Positions 35,714-45,458 of a stretch of 64,000 bases of DNA are shown in pieces. Location of the stretch: the NCBI RefSeq assembly GCF_945952405.1, contig NZ_CAMFIA010000003.1, forward strand, positions 248,001-312,000, in the 5' to 3' direction. Position numbers and translations under genes: made by a program. Under the pieces are notes generated by a model that did no database searches, was not told where the DNA came from, and was given only the letters and a program-made list of their open reading frames with translations. How positions within the stretch are numbered: position 1 is the stretch's first letter; each line of letters begins with the position of its first letter. This DNA is from an uncultured Stenotrophomonas sp. (lineage in GTDB: Bacteria > Pseudomonadota > Gammaproteobacteria > Xanthomonadales > Xanthomonadaceae).

Positions 35714-36703
35714 TCAGGGCTTGGCCGCCTGCTCGATGCGCTGCTCGATCGCACCGAAGATGCTGTTGCCGGCCGCATCAAGCATCTCGATGCGGACCAC
35801 ATCACCGAACGACATGAACGGCGTGCTCGGCTTGCCATCGCGCAGGGTCTCCACCACGCGCTGCTCGGCGAAGCAGGAGGCCCCCTTGCTGGTGTCTTCG
35901 TTGGCAATCGTGCCCGAACCGACGATGGTGCCAGCCCCCAGCGGACGGGTCTTGGCGGCATGCGCGACCAGCTGGGCGAAGTTGAACTGCATGTCCACGC
36001 CGGCCTCCGGCGCACCGAACCACTGGCCGTTGATATGGGTCAGCAGCGGCAGGTGCACCTTGCTGTCCTGCCATGCAGCGCCCAGCTCATCGGGGGTGAC
36101 GAACACCGGCGACAGCGCCGAACGCGGCTTGGACTGCAGGAAACCGAAGCCCTTGGCCAGTTCGCCCGGAATCAGGTTGCGCAGCGAAACGTCATTGACC
36201 AGGCCGACCAGCTGGATGTGGCCCGCAGCCTGCTCCGGGGTGGCCGCCATCGGCACGTCGTCGGTGATCACCACGATCTCCGCCTCCAGGTCGATGCCGT
36301 AGTCCTCGCTAACCACCTTGACCGCATCACGCGGGCCGTAGAAGCCGGCGCTGGTGGCCTGGTACATCAGCGGATCGGTGTAGAAGCTTTCCGGTACCTC
36401 GGCACCGCGCGCGCGGCGCACGCGCTCGACATGCGGCAGGTAGGCGCTGCCATCAACGAACTCATAGGCGCGCGGCATCGGCGCCGCCAGCGCCTGCGGA
36501 TCGAGGTCGAACACGCCATCGGCGTCGCCGGCGTTGAGCGATTCGTACAGGGCGTTCAGCCGCGGTGCGATGTGGCTCCAGTCCTCCAGGGCCTGCTGCA
36601 GGGTGGCAGCAATGCCGGTGGCGCGCACGCCGTGGCGCAGGTCACGCGAGACGACGATCAGGGTGCCGTCGCGGCCGCCTTCCTTCAAAGAACCAAGCTT
36701 CAT
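35714..36703 (-). CDS. Fumarylacetoacetase family hydrolase
   Basis: A 329-residue FAH-fold hydrolase. Metal-binding and core motifs include YGIDLEAEIVVITDDVP, LVNDVSLRNLIPGELAKGFGF and GAGTIVGSGTIANEDTSKG. It cleaves fumarylacetoacetate to fumarate and acetoacetate; the adjacent maiA supports this rather than a generic FAH role. It is shorter than the eukaryotic enzyme but of the bacterial type. The start is ATG 36703 (MKLGSLKEGGRDG); the ten codons upstream are not conserved-looking. Confidence 0.88.
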   Translation of the reverse strand: MKLGSLKEGGRDGTLIVVSRDLRHGVRATGIAATLQQALEDWSHIAPRLNALYESLNAGDADGVFDLDPQALAAPMPRAYEFVDGSAYLPHVERVRRARGAEVPESFYTDPLMYQATSAGFYGPRDAVKVVSEDYGIDLEAEIVVITDDVPMAATPEQAAGHIQLVGLVNDVSLRNLIPGELAKGFGFLQSKPRSALSPVFVTPDELGAAWQDSKVHLPLLTHINGQWFGAPEAGVDMQFNFAQLVAHAAKTRPLGAGTIVGSGTIANEDTSKGASCFAEQRVVETLRDGKPSTPFMSFGDVVRIEMLDAAGNSIFGAIEQRIEQAAKP

Positions 36704-37355
36704 GGGTGGGTGTCCGGAGTCGTAGGCAAACAAGTTTCAAGTGTAATCAAATATGCGGCGACGCCAAGCTGCAGCGCGGCATCGCCCCACCCTACCGTAG
36801 TGGGAGGTTCGGCAGGGCTTGCGGCCCTGCACCTGCTTCAAGCCAGGGCAACGTCAAATGCCAGAGCGGCTCTGGTTTGCTGTGAGTTGGGCGGGGCGGT
36901 GTGGGTCCGGTGGCGGGAGTGTTCGCGGCATGGATGCCGCGGCCAAGCCCCCATGGACGGGTTCACGGCGTCTCCCGCCACCGGACCCACCCCGCTATCC
37001 CTCAGGAAACCAGCTTTGGGCGTTGCTTCGGCCTCTGCGGGTGCAGGGCTGCAGGCCCTGCAGGCAGATCCCCTACCTGAACAGGCCTTTTTGCGTGAAG
37101 TCTCAAACATCGTTTAGACTTGCCGGGTCTGCAGCGGCCGTCCGTTTCCCTCCGGGACCGCCGGCGACCAGGGTCCGCCCTCTTCGCCCGCCCCCACTCC
37201 GACGCCGTTCGTCACGCATTCCAGCCTGCGCTTCGTGCCGGCTGCACCCAATTCTCGCAGCGCGGTTCACGGGAACGCTCCGAGTCAGCCGATCAGTTTG
37301 ATCTGCCCCCGTCTGTCCGTTCGGACAGGCGTTTCTTGTACTTGGAGCAATCTCG
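36704..37355. other. 652-bp intergenic region with a composite inverted-repeat element
   Basis: No gene is supported here. A 19-bp perfect inverted repeat (36901-36919, GTGGGTCCGGTGGCGGGAG, and 36972-36990) encloses a smaller one (CGCGGCAT/ATGCCGCG near 36924-36941). On each side lies a GCAGGGC/GCCCTGC hairpin (36812-36830 and 37043-37061), so the whole is roughly symmetrical and repeat-like. A hairpin (CTGTCCGTTCGGACAG, about 37314-37329) lies in the helicase leader. Confidence 0.6.
37091..37120 (+). promoter_or_regulatory. Candidate promoter of the RhlE-like helicase
   Basis: TTGCGT (37091-37096) and TAGACT (37115-37120) are spaced by 18 bases. This would give a leader of about 230 bases, which is common for autoregulated DEAD-box helicase genes. 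Confidence 0.35.
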
Positions 37356-38768
37356 ATGTCTTTTGAATCGCTGGGCCTGGCGCCCTTCCTGCTGCGTGCG
37401 CTTGCCGAGCAGGGCTATGAAAACCCGACCCCGATCCAGCAGCAGGCGATCCCGCTGGCGCTGGCCGGTCGCGACCTGCTGGCCGGTGCACAGACCGGTA
37501 CCGGCAAGACCGCCGCCTTCGGCCTGCCGCTGCTGCAGCACCTGGGCACCGCCTCGCAGGAAGTGCGCAGTGGCCCGCGCAAGCCGCGCGCGCTGATCCT
37601 GGCCCCGACCCGCGAACTGGCCACCCAGGTGCATGACAGCCTGCGTGGCTACAGCAAGTACCTGCGCATCCCCAGCGCCTGCATCTACGGCGGCGTCGGC
37701 ATGGGCAACCAGCTGGACATCCTGCGCCGTGGCGTGGACCTGCTGGTGGCCTGCCCGGGTCGCCTGATCGACCACCTGGAGCGTCGCAGCATCGACCTGT
37801 CCGGCATTGAACTGCTGGTGCTGGACGAAGCCGACCGCATGCTCGACATGGGCTTCCTGCCGTCGATCAAGCGCATCCTGGCCAAGCTGCCGAAGCAGAA
37901 CCGCCAGACCCTGCTGTTCTCGGCCACGTTCGAGGACAACATCCGCCAGCTGGCGCTGGAGTTCATGCGCAACCCGGAACAGATCCAGGTGACGCCGAAG
38001 AACACCGTGGCCGAGACCATCACCCACCGCGTGCACCCGGTCGATGCCGGCCGCAAGCGCGACCTGCTGCTGCACCTGCTGGCGCAGGACAGCCGCGAGC
38101 AGACCCTGGTGTTCGCCCGTACCAAGCACGGCAGCGACAAGCTGGCCACGTTCCTGGAAAAGTCGGGCATCAAGACCGCGGCGATCCACGGCAACAAGAG
38201 CCAGGGCCAGCGCCTGCGTGCGCTGGGTGACTTCAAGGCCGGCCGCGTGACCGTGCTGGTCGCCACCGATATCGCCGCGCGTGGCATCGACATCAACGAG
38301 CTGCCGAAGGTGATCAACTTCGACCTGCCGATGGTGGCCGAAGACTACGTGCACCGCATCGGCCGTACCGGCCGCAACGGTGCCACCGGCCAGGCGATCT
38401 CGCTGGTGGCCCAGGATGAAGTGAAGCTGCTGCGCGCGATCGTGCGCCTGCTCGGCCGCGACATGGACATCCGCGATGTGCCGGGCTTCGAGCTGCAGGT
38501 GCCGATCCGCTGGGGCAACAGTGCACCGGGCAAGGCCGAGCACGATACCGGCGAACGCGCCCCGCGCAAGAGCCACGCGCGCCGTCCGCACGGTGATGCA
38601 CCGCGCCACGCACATGCCGGCCCGAAGAAGGCCGGTGGCGGCCGTCGCGAAGGCGGTGGCAATGGCCAGCAGCGCGCTGGGCAGGGCCAGGGGCAGCGTC
38701 GCGGCGGCGGCGGCAATGGTGGCGGCCGTGGCCGCGGCCAGGGCGGCGGTGGCGGTCGCGCCAGCTGA
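37356..38768 (+). CDS. rhlE: DEAD-box ATP-dependent RNA helicase, RhlE-like
   Basis: A 470-residue helicase. It has the Q motif (NPTPIQQQAIPLALAGRD), motif I AQTGTGKT, PTRELA, VLDEADRML (motif II), SAT (motif III), and HRIGRTGR (motif VI). The last 90 residues are a basic, Gly/Arg-rich unstructured tail with RGGGGNGG-type repeats, an RNA-binding extension typical of RhlE proteins. It unwinds short RNA duplexes in ribosome maturation or RNA decay. GGAG lies nine bases before the ATG. A strong terminator follows. Confidence 0.9.
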   Translation: MSFESLGLAPFLLRALAEQGYENPTPIQQQAIPLALAGRDLLAGAQTGTGKTAAFGLPLLQHLGTASQEVRSGPRKPRALILAPTRELATQVHDSLRGYSKYLRIPSACIYGGVGMGNQLDILRRGVDLLVACPGRLIDHLERRSIDLSGIELLVLDEADRMLDMGFLPSIKRILAKLPKQNRQTLLFSATFEDNIRQLALEFMRNPEQIQVTPKNTVAETITHRVHPVDAGRKRDLLLHLLAQDSREQTLVFARTKHGSDKLATFLEKSGIKTAAIHGNKSQGQRLRALGDFKAGRVTVLVATDIAARGIDINELPKVINFDLPMVAEDYVHRIGRTGRNGATGQAISLVAQDEVKLLRAIVRLLGRDMDIRDVPGFELQVPIRWGNSAPGKAEHDTGERAPRKSHARRPHGDAPRHAHAGPKKAGGGRREGGGNGQQRAGQGQGQRRGGGGNGGGRGRGQGGGGGRAS

Positions 38769-38816
38769 TCCGGGCTGACATGGAGAGCGCTTCCCGCTGC
38801 GCGGGGAGCGTATCGA

Positions 38817-38846
38817 GGGACGGCGCTGATGCGCCGTCCCTTTTTT
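38817..38846 (+). terminator. Rho-independent terminator of the helicase gene
   Basis: Arms GGGACGGCGC (38817-38826) and GCGCCGTCCC (38831-38840) with a 4-base loop are followed by six T residues. It lies 48 bases after the helicase stop. Confidence 0.92.
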
Positions 38847-38911
38847 GTTGCTGATGGTCCTGGCGGAGGCCGCTGCCTTCCGGGCTCAATGACGACCCGG
38901 CGGCAAACGCC

Positions 38912-41506
38912 TTACTCCCGCACTTTCGCCGGATTCACCAGGTTCCCGAAGAAGATCGCGTTGGTCAGCAGCCGATCGGTCCCATGCCAGTATTTGCGGT
39001 GCGCCGGATCATCGGCAAACAACACCACATTGCCCTGCCCCTGCGCCGACACCAGCAGCCACGCGCTGCCCGCCACCCGTGCGCGGTTGCGCTCCGAGAG
39101 GTAGCCATTGACCCGCGGCGGTGTGTCGATGCGCACCACCGTCGAGAACGGGTTGGTGCTGGGCTGCAGCGTCACCGTGCTTTCCTTGTTGATCGCCAGC
39201 TGCCGGCGCGGCACGCCGAACGCCAGCGGGTGGCTGGTGTCGGCATCGGCGCTGAGGATGTTGCCGCTGACCCGCTCGATCGCGGCGATGTCACGCTGGT
39301 CACCGAAGGCGCGGCGTCCCTCGTCGGCGGCCTCTTCGTCCTTGCCCAGCGCCGCGCCGTCGGCCAGCTTCTGTTCGATCGCCCATTTCGAGGCACTGCC
39401 GTAGGTCAGCAGCGAGCCGCCGGCCTGCACCCAGCGTTTCAATGCGGCCACTGCCGTGGCGTCGACACCGGCGTAGCTGCCTCCGGAGAGCACGATCGTG
39501 GTGTAGCGCTGCAGCGGCACCTTGCCCAGCTGCAACGGATCCAGCTTGCTGGCCGGCAGGCGCAGCTGCTGGTCGAGCAGGAACCAGGCCGAGCCGATCT
39601 CGGTGGCCGCCACGCCCTCGCCCATCACCAGTGCAACGGCCGGCCGGCGCAGCGCCTTGACGCCGTCGCTGCCGAGGTCGATGCCCTCGCGGCTGCGGCC
39701 GCTGGCTACCGCATGCACCTGCACGCCGGCATCGCGTGCCACCGATGCCACCCCCTCAAGCAACGCTGCACCCTGCAGCGGCTGCCCGGCCACGGGAATG
39801 ACCAGGCTGCCTGCGGCGAAGCTGACCTCGCCCTGTGCGGTGGCGACGGTGAACGGCTGGAAGGCGGCCCGCGTGCTCAGGCCCTTGCCCTGCAACGCGG
39901 CCAGTGCGCGTGCGGCGTTGTAGTCGCGCCAGTCGATGACATAGGCGAATCCGGCCTGCCCGCCCTGCACCGCGCCCTGCTCTGCGGGCAGCGAGGCCAC
40001 CCGCGCGCCGCCTTCGATGCGGTTGCGGCTGCCGGCGAAGGCCACGCCATAGGCCGGTGCGATCGCATAGCTGGTGCTGCCATAGAACACATCGCCCTTG
40101 ATCGGCGGCGTCTCGGCGAAGATCGAATGCACCAGGCGGAACTGCGCCTGCTGCACCGGCACCACATAGGCGCTACCGGCCTCGAAGCGCTGGCCCTCGA
40201 CGCTGACGGCACGATCCAGCGCGCGTACCTCGATGCGATGCAGCAGCAACAGCTCCAGCAGGCGGCGGGTCAATGCGGGGTCGTGCGCATCGCCGAACAC
40301 GAAGCTCTTCACCGGCTGCTGCGCCGCCTGGGTCAGTGCGCTCTGGAAGAACTGCTTCTGCAGGTCCAGCAGGCCGCTGCGCTCGCTCACCGCACCGCGC
40401 ACCGTCCCCAGCCCGGTGGCGACCTGGTTGCGGATGGTGAACGGGAAGGCCAGCAGGCCATTGACCGATTCCTGCACGCGGCCCCGTGAGCTGGCCTGCT
40501 CGACAGTGACACCGACCGCACCGTGGAAATCCGGATAGGTGGAACCGTACACCGGCGAGAAATTGTCGAAGTTCTCACCGGTGTAGTACAGCGAACCCAG
40601 TACATCCAGTGCCTGCGCGTGGTACTTGGCCAGGGTCTTGTTGAACGCGTAGGACGCGGCGGGAATCAGCGGGCTGTGCATGCTCTTCGGCGACGGCTCG
40701 AAGTAGTAGGTGCTGTCCTTGCCCATCTCGTGGAAGTCGATCTGCACGTTCGGGTACCACTGGTGGAACACTTCCACCTTCGGCCGCGAATCCTGCTGGG
40801 TCAGCGCCAGCCAGTCGCGGTTGAGATCGGTGAAGTAGTGATTGGTGCGGCCCTGCGGGAACGGCTCGACATGCTCCTTGTCGGCCGGGTCGGCAGACGC
40901 AGGATCGGATGCCCATGCGTTGTGCCAGTTCGCCGCACGGTCACGGCCGTCGGGGTTCTGCGCCGGATCGAACAGCACCACGGCCTGCTGCAGCCAGCGC
41001 TCGGTCTCGGCACTGCGGTTGGCCACCAGGTAATAGGCGGTCAGCATCGCGGCTTCGGCACTGGAGGTCTCGTTGCCGTGCACGCTGTAGCCCAGCCACA
41101 CCACCACCGGGCTGTCGCCGGCGGCACTGCGCGGCTGCGCCGGATCGACCAGGGTCGCGTGCTGCTGGCGGATCTGTTCCAGCCGCGCGTGATTGCCGGC
41201 CGCAGTGACCGTGGCGATCAGCAGTGGGCGCCCTTCGTAGCTGCGGCCGATCTCGCGCACGCTGATCCTGTCCGATCGCCTGGCCAGCGCCTGGAAATAG
41301 GCCACCAGCTGGTCATGCCGGGTGTAGCGGCTGCCGATCGGATAGCCGAGGAACTGTTCCGGGCTGGGAATGGCCGCATCGAACGTGGCCGCGTCGGCAG
41401 CCTGCGGGAAGAAGTAGGCGTTCTGCGCCTGCACCGCCTGCGCTGAGGACAGTGCGGCGGCCACGGCGATCAACAGCGGAAAGACGGCACGACGATGCAA
41501 GGACAC
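38912..41506 (-). CDS. Secreted M14 family zinc carboxypeptidase
   Basis: An 864-residue exported peptidase. The signal peptide is FPLLIAVAAALSSAQAVQAQ. The M14 zinc site is visible as VHGNETSSAEA (His and Glu), with a later histidine in QIDFHEMGKDSTYYFEP. The C-terminal 400 residues hold an extra domain resembling glutamine-amidotransferase-like folds (TYGSASKWAIEQ, VVLFADDPAHRKYW). GTG 41506 was chosen because GGGGAG lies five bases upstream; an ATG at 41527 lacks one. It follows the TonB-dependent receptor by 74 bases, suggesting joint digestion and uptake of peptides. Confidence 0.85.
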   Translation of the reverse strand: MSLHRRAVFPLLIAVAAALSSAQAVQAQNAYFFPQAADAATFDAAIPSPEQFLGYPIGSRYTRHDQLVAYFQALARRSDRISVREIGRSYEGRPLLIATVTAAGNHARLEQIRQQHATLVDPAQPRSAAGDSPVVVWLGYSVHGNETSSAEAAMLTAYYLVANRSAETERWLQQAVVLFDPAQNPDGRDRAANWHNAWASDPASADPADKEHVEPFPQGRTNHYFTDLNRDWLALTQQDSRPKVEVFHQWYPNVQIDFHEMGKDSTYYFEPSPKSMHSPLIPAASYAFNKTLAKYHAQALDVLGSLYYTGENFDNFSPVYGSTYPDFHGAVGVTVEQASSRGRVQESVNGLLAFPFTIRNQVATGLGTVRGAVSERSGLLDLQKQFFQSALTQAAQQPVKSFVFGDAHDPALTRRLLELLLLHRIEVRALDRAVSVEGQRFEAGSAYVVPVQQAQFRLVHSIFAETPPIKGDVFYGSTSYAIAPAYGVAFAGSRNRIEGGARVASLPAEQGAVQGGQAGFAYVIDWRDYNAARALAALQGKGLSTRAAFQPFTVATAQGEVSFAAGSLVIPVAGQPLQGAALLEGVASVARDAGVQVHAVASGRSREGIDLGSDGVKALRRPAVALVMGEGVAATEIGSAWFLLDQQLRLPASKLDPLQLGKVPLQRYTTIVLSGGSYAGVDATAVAALKRWVQAGGSLLTYGSASKWAIEQKLADGAALGKDEEAADEGRRAFGDQRDIAAIERVSGNILSADADTSHPLAFGVPRRQLAINKESTVTLQPSTNPFSTVVRIDTPPRVNGYLSERNRARVAGSAWLLVSAQGQGNVVLFADDPAHRKYWHGTDRLLTNAIFFGNLVNPAKVRE

Positions 41507-41580
41507 GATGACTCCCCGGGAATGCAACGGCAGGCAAGCGCGCGGCCGGCCCCTGTGGGGAACCGGCCGCGGCGGGCGGA

Positions 41581-44220
41581 TCAGAAGCGGTAGTCGAAGC
41601 CGAGCGTGAAATAGCGGCCGCGCAGGTCGTACTGGCTGAAGTCGTACGGTGCGCGGATGCCCGGGAACGACGCGTCGTACGGCGGCGTCTTGTCGGCCAG
41701 GTTCTGCACCTTGGCGTACACGGTCAGCTTGTCGACGCCGGTGTAGGCCAGGTACAGGTCGTACTGGCTGTAGCTGCCGACGCGCTGCTGCACGGCCTTG
41801 GCGGCGGTGCTGGCTTCCTGGCGGTAACCGCTGGTGTAGTACCAGGTCACGGCCGCGTTGAAGTCACCGTACTTCCAGTCCAGCGTGGTGGTGGCCTTGT
41901 CCTTGGGCAGGGTGGCACCCAGGTTGCTGCCGGCATAGTCCACCAGCGGGCCACCGACCACGGTCGGGCGACGGTAATCGCGCACGTGGGTGTAGGCCGA
42001 AGACACGGTGAAGTCACCCAGTGCAGCCGTCGGGATGCGCTGGCGCAGCTCGACGTCGATGCCGGAGGTCTTCAGCTCGCTCAGGTTCTGGTAGCGGTTG
42101 TAGACCGCCTGCAGCTTGCCGCGTTCGTCGCGCTGCACGGCACCGGCCGCGTTGTCGTTGACCAGGGTCTGGGTGTTGTTGGTGCCGACCAGGTTGTCCA
42201 GCTGGATGCGGTAGTAGTCCACGCTCAGGTTGGTGTTGGCCCACGGCGAAAGCACCACGCCGAAGTTCACGCTCTTGGTGCGCTCGGGCTTCAGTTCGTT
42301 GTTGCCGACGGTGAAGAAGGTCGGGTTCTGGCGCGAGCCCGGCACGTCCGGATCGCGCGGATCGACCACGCTGCCGTAGGCGATGCTGGTGCTGTTGGAG
42401 TTCTCCGACAGCGACGGCGCGCGGAAGCCCTTCGAGGCCGAGGCACGCACCAGCAGGACGTCCAGCGGTTGCCAGCGCAGGCCGATCTTCGGCGAGAAAG
42501 CATCGCCGAAGTCATCGTAGTGGTCGGCGCGTGCGGCGGCGGACAGTTCCAGCGTCGAGGCCAGCGGTACATTCACCTCGGCATAGGCGGCACTGACCTG
42601 GCGCTTGCCGTGGACTTCGGCGATCGCCGGGCGCACCTGCAGGCCGGCATCGATCTGCCACGGATTGTTCGAATCCAGCTTCTCGCGGCGCCATTCGGCA
42701 CCGGCGGCGAATCCGATGTCACCAGCCCAGGTGTGGCCCAGGCTGCCGGACACCTTGGCATCGATGCCCTGCAGCTTGGACTCGGCCGGGCGCAGCGTGG
42801 CAATGTTGATCGAGTCACGCACCGACTGCGGCGTCGCCGCCGGGTTGAGCAGGTTGTAGCTGCCGCTGGCCAGCGCGTTGGCCAGCGCCCAGCGGTTGGC
42901 GAAGCCGCCCGACACGCTCTCGCGCTCACTGCTGCGCGCGCCGAACGCAGCGACTTCCCAATCCCACGACGCGGTGGTGCCGCGCAGGCCGAACACACCG
43001 CGGTAAGCGGTGGAGCGGTTGGTCTTGAGGGTGCCGCCGAGGTCGAAGAAGGTGTATTCGATCGGAATCGCGCGGCCGTAGGGGTTGTACGGATTGTTGG
43101 CCGGCAGCAGCGACGACACCGGCTCGGCCAGGCCACTGTTCGCGTTCAGTGCGAAGCGGCCGCTCTCCAGGGTGAAGAACGGGCTGCTGCCGAACCACGC
43201 GGTGCTCTTGATCTGGCTGTACAGCACCTCGCCGAAGGCCTCGACCGTGTCGTTCAGGCGGAAGGTGCCGTTGGCATAGGCCTGGTAGCGCCGGGTCGAG
43301 GGAATCAGGGTGGTGAACGGTGCCTGGTTGAAGCCGCAGGTGTCGCCGGCCAGGCCATCGATCGGCGCGCTGGCGACACGGGTGGTGCCGGTCGGGCAGT
43401 TGCCGCTGGCATCAAGCATCGGCACCGACACGCCGTTGACCAGGTAGCGCGCGCCCTTGGCCGACCAGCCGTTCCAGCGGCCACCGGGCTTGTCGGTGTA
43501 GATGCCGCTCCTGGTCAGGTTGCGTTCGTCCTGGTCCAGGCGCTCGCGGTTGTAGCCCTGCAGGCTGAAGAGGATGTTGTAGCCATCGCGGTCGAGATCG
43601 CCGAGGCCGCCGACGAACTTCAGGTTCTGCTCGTGCAGGCCACCCTGGTCGGCACCGCCGAAGCTGCCGCCGATCTCGGCACCTTCGAAGTTCTGCCGGG
43701 TGATGATGTTGACCACGCCGGCCACGGCGTCCGAGCCGTACACCGCCGAGGCGCCGTCCTTGAGCACTTCGATGCGCTCTACCGCGACCAGCGGCAGTGC
43801 GTTGAGATCCACGAAGGTGTCGGACAGGCCACCGGCCGGGAAACCGTAGTTGGCCAGGCGACGACCGTTGAGCAGTACCAGCGTGTTCTTCTGCGACAGG
43901 CCGCGCAGGCCGATGCCGGCCGAACCGGACGCCCAGCCGTTGTTGGTGGTTTCGTTGCTGGCGTTGCCGGTGTTGGCCGAGATCGAGCGCAGCACGTCGG
44001 CCACGGTTGCCTTGCCGGTCTGTTCCAGCTGCTGGCGGCCGATCACCTGCACCGGGTTGGAGGCCTCGGTATCGGTGCGCTTGATGTTGGAACCGGTGAC
44101 ACGCACGGCAGCCAGGGTGCTGGCTTCGCCACTGGCGTCGGTGGAGGTTTCGGCGGCGGCGGACAAAGGCGCGGCCAGAGCGACGGCCAGGGCCGCCACG
44201 AGCAGGGTGTGCTTGGGCAT
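41581..44220 (-). CDS. TonB-dependent outer membrane receptor
   Basis: An 879-residue receptor with a signal peptide ([19 protein letters not shown]). The plug domain runs [40 protein letters not shown] and [20 protein letters not shown], which is followed by the 22-strand barrel. It ends GFDYRF with the terminal aromatic residue required for barrel insertion. There is no N-terminal signalling (STN) domain. The ligand is unknown; the M14 peptidase in the same operon makes peptides plausible. Repeats in the upstream spacer may control it. Confidence 0.92.
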   Translation of the reverse strand: MPKHTLLVAALAVALAAPLSAAAETSTDASGEASTLAAVRVTGSNIKRTDTEASNPVQVIGRQQLEQTGKATVADVLRSISANTGNASNETTNNGWASGSAGIGLRGLSQKNTLVLLNGRRLANYGFPAGGLSDTFVDLNALPLVAVERIEVLKDGASAVYGSDAVAGVVNIITRQNFEGAEIGGSFGGADQGGLHEQNLKFVGGLGDLDRDGYNILFSLQGYNRERLDQDERNLTRSGIYTDKPGGRWNGWSAKGARYLVNGVSVPMLDASGNCPTGTTRVASAPIDGLAGDTCGFNQAPFTTLIPSTRRYQAYANGTFRLNDTVEAFGEVLYSQIKSTAWFGSSPFFTLESGRFALNANSGLAEPVSSLLPANNPYNPYGRAIPIEYTFFDLGGTLKTNRSTAYRGVFGLRGTTASWDWEVAAFGARSSERESVSGGFANRWALANALASGSYNLLNPAATPQSVRDSINIATLRPAESKLQGIDAKVSGSLGHTWAGDIGFAAGAEWRREKLDSNNPWQIDAGLQVRPAIAEVHGKRQVSAAYAEVNVPLASTLELSAAARADHYDDFGDAFSPKIGLRWQPLDVLLVRASASKGFRAPSLSENSNSTSIAYGSVVDPRDPDVPGSRQNPTFFTVGNNELKPERTKSVNFGVVLSPWANTNLSVDYYRIQLDNLVGTNNTQTLVNDNAAGAVQRDERGKLQAVYNRYQNLSELKTSGIDVELRQRIPTAALGDFTVSSAYTHVRDYRRPTVVGGPLVDYAGSNLGATLPKDKATTTLDWKYGDFNAAVTWYYTSGYRQEASTAAKAVQQRVGSYSQYDLYLAYTGVDKLTVYAKVQNLADKTPPYDASFPGIRAPYDFSQYDLRGRYFTLGFDYRF

Positions 44221-44293
44221 GACGATGTGGGGGAGGTGGTAAGGGCGACGAAGTTCCGCAGTAGTCCATGCCTGGCCGGGGTCCGGCCAATAA

Positions 44294-44357
44294 CATCTCT
44301 TCATACGGATATAAGAGAAGCTATCATCTCTTCATCCGGATGGAAAGCATTTCTTCA
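44294..44357. promoter_or_regulatory. Tandem operator-like repeats between the TonB receptor and queD
   Basis: CATCTCTTCATACGGAT (44294-44310) and CATCTCTTCATCCGGAT (44325-44341) differ at one base and lie exactly 31 bases apart, about three helical turns. A third weaker copy starts at 44348 (CATTTCTTCA). The second contains the palindrome CATCCGGATG. The position, 74-137 bases before the receptor start, suggests a regulator-binding site. Confidence 0.55.
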
Positions 44358-44412
44358 CGAAAGTCCAACATCCGCTCAGGCTCCCCGCGCGGCTGCGGCG
44401 TACAATCGCGGC

Positions 44413-44775
44413 ATGGAAATCTTCAAAGTCTTCATGCTCGAGGCGGCGCACCGCCTCCCCAACGTGCCGCCGGGGCACAAGTGCGCGCGCCTGCACGGCC
44501 ATTCGTTCCGGGTGGAACTGAAGGTCGAGGGCGAGCCCGGCGCGCAGACCGGCTGGATCATGGATTTCGGCGACGTGAAGGCGGCCTTCCAGCCGATCTA
44601 CGACCGCCTGGACCATCACTACCTCAATGACATCCCCGGCCTGGAAAACCCGACCAGCGAGAACCTGGCGATGTGGATCTGGAACGAGCTCAAGCCCAGC
44701 CTGCCGGCGCTGAGCGAGATCACCGTGCACGAAACCTGCACCTCCGGCTGCCGCTACCGCGGCCCGGCCACCTGA
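44413..44775 (+). CDS. queD: 6-carboxy-5,6,7,8-tetrahydropterin synthase
   Basis: A 120-residue enzyme of the PTPS/QueD family that converts dihydroneopterin triphosphate to carboxytetrahydropterin for queuosine. Zinc histidines appear in LEAAHRLP and ARLHGHSF; the catalytic Cys is in [10 protein letters not shown]; the end shows [20 protein letters not shown] and LDHHYLND are also diagnostic. The ATG at 44413 follows TACAATCGCGGC, with no clear ribosome-binding site, so the message may have a very short leader. A terminator follows directly. Confidence 0.92.
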   Translation: MEIFKVFMLEAAHRLPNVPPGHKCARLHGHSFRVELKVEGEPGAQTGWIMDFGDVKAAFQPIYDRLDHHYLNDIPGLENPTSENLAMWIWNELKPSLPALSEITVHETCTSGCRYRGPAT

Positions 44776-44802
44776 TCAACACATTGATCTGAAAGGTTTT
44801 TC

Positions 44803-44833
44803 AAAGGCGCCTCGAGCGCCTTTGTTATTTTTG
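44803..44833 (+). terminator. Rho-independent terminator of queD
   Basis: AAAGGCGC and GCGCCTTT pair around CTCGA (44803-44823) and are followed by the T-rich tail GTTATTTTTG. Confidence 0.85.
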
Positions 44834-44861
44834 TTGCATTGCCGCATCAAGGGCGTATGCT
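44834..44861 (+). promoter_or_regulatory. Candidate promoter of the phasin gene
   Basis: TTGCAT (44834-44839) and TATGCT (44856-44861) with a 16-base spacer, 30 bases before the phasin ATG. Confidence 0.4.
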
Positions 44862-44891
44862 GCATTGCATCAAGCCACTCCCTGATGCCCC

Positions 44892-45245
44892 ATGGCCGCC
44901 GCCTTCAGCGATCGCTTCAGTGATGCCACCCGCCAGCTCGCCGCCGCGGCAACGCGCGCGAACCGGTTGGCGTTGGAGAACGCGGAAAGCATGTTCGGGG
45001 TGCAGCTGAAGGCAATGGAGCGCAGCCTGACTGCGACCGGCGGCTGGCTCGGCGAGCTGGCCCGCGGCGAGGATGCGGTGGGCACCCTGTCGCGCGGGGC
45101 ACAGCTGTGGCAGGACAACCTGCAGCGGTTGGGCCAGGCCCAGCAGGACATGCTCGGGCTCGGCCTGCAGGCCAGCAGGGCCTGGTCCGAACTGGTGCAG
45201 GGCTGCAACGAATCAACGGCGGACGCGAACGGCAACAGCCACTGA
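44892..45245 (+). CDS. Phasin family protein
   Basis: A 117-residue, almost entirely helical protein with no signal peptide or membrane segment. It has the phasin-like pattern ATRANRLALENAESMFGVQL and WQDNLQRLGQAQQDMLGLGL (PF09361 type). Phasins coat polyhydroxyalkanoate granules, but no PHA synthase is seen in this window, and in this genus some phasin-like proteins have no known granule role. A monocistronic gene between two terminators. Confidence 0.75.
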   Translation: MAAAFSDRFSDATRQLAAAATRANRLALENAESMFGVQLKAMERSLTATGGWLGELARGEDAVGTLSRGAQLWQDNLQRLGQAQQDMLGLGLQASRAWSELVQGCNESTADANGNSH

Positions 45246-45291
45246 CGCGACGCAACGCTCATTGCATGGGTCCCTCCCCCCATGCAATCCG

Positions 45292-45328
45292 GACCCGGCA
45301 GATCCCTCCCTCTGCCGGGTCTTTTTTT
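45292..45328 (+). terminator. Rho-independent terminator of the phasin gene
   Basis: GACCCGGCA (45292-45300) pairs with TGCCGGGTC (45313-45321), followed by seven T residues. Confidence 0.93.
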
Positions 45329-45458
45329 GCCTGGCGTCTGGATGGCGGAGCGCCTCTCTGCCGGCACGCTGCGCGTACCGATGGGCCACGCAGCCGCGGA
45401 TCAGCGCTGTGGGCAAATGTCCCCCGCCGCCGGCCGCTGGCCGTCATTCCCTTTACGT

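Noticed and set aside
35591..37117. Open frame of 508 codons on plus
   Set aside because: Antisense to maiA and the fumarylacetoacetase, then runs into repeat-rich spacer; no protein-like motifs.
41986..44412. Upstream extension of queD to 929 codons
   Set aside because: This part is antisense to the TonB receptor; QueD begins at 44413 with [13 protein letters not shown].
45282..45458. Start of a gene for immunity copy 1
   Set aside because: The frame is open but begins within the phasin terminator and shows no similarity to the immunity N-terminus before about 45459.
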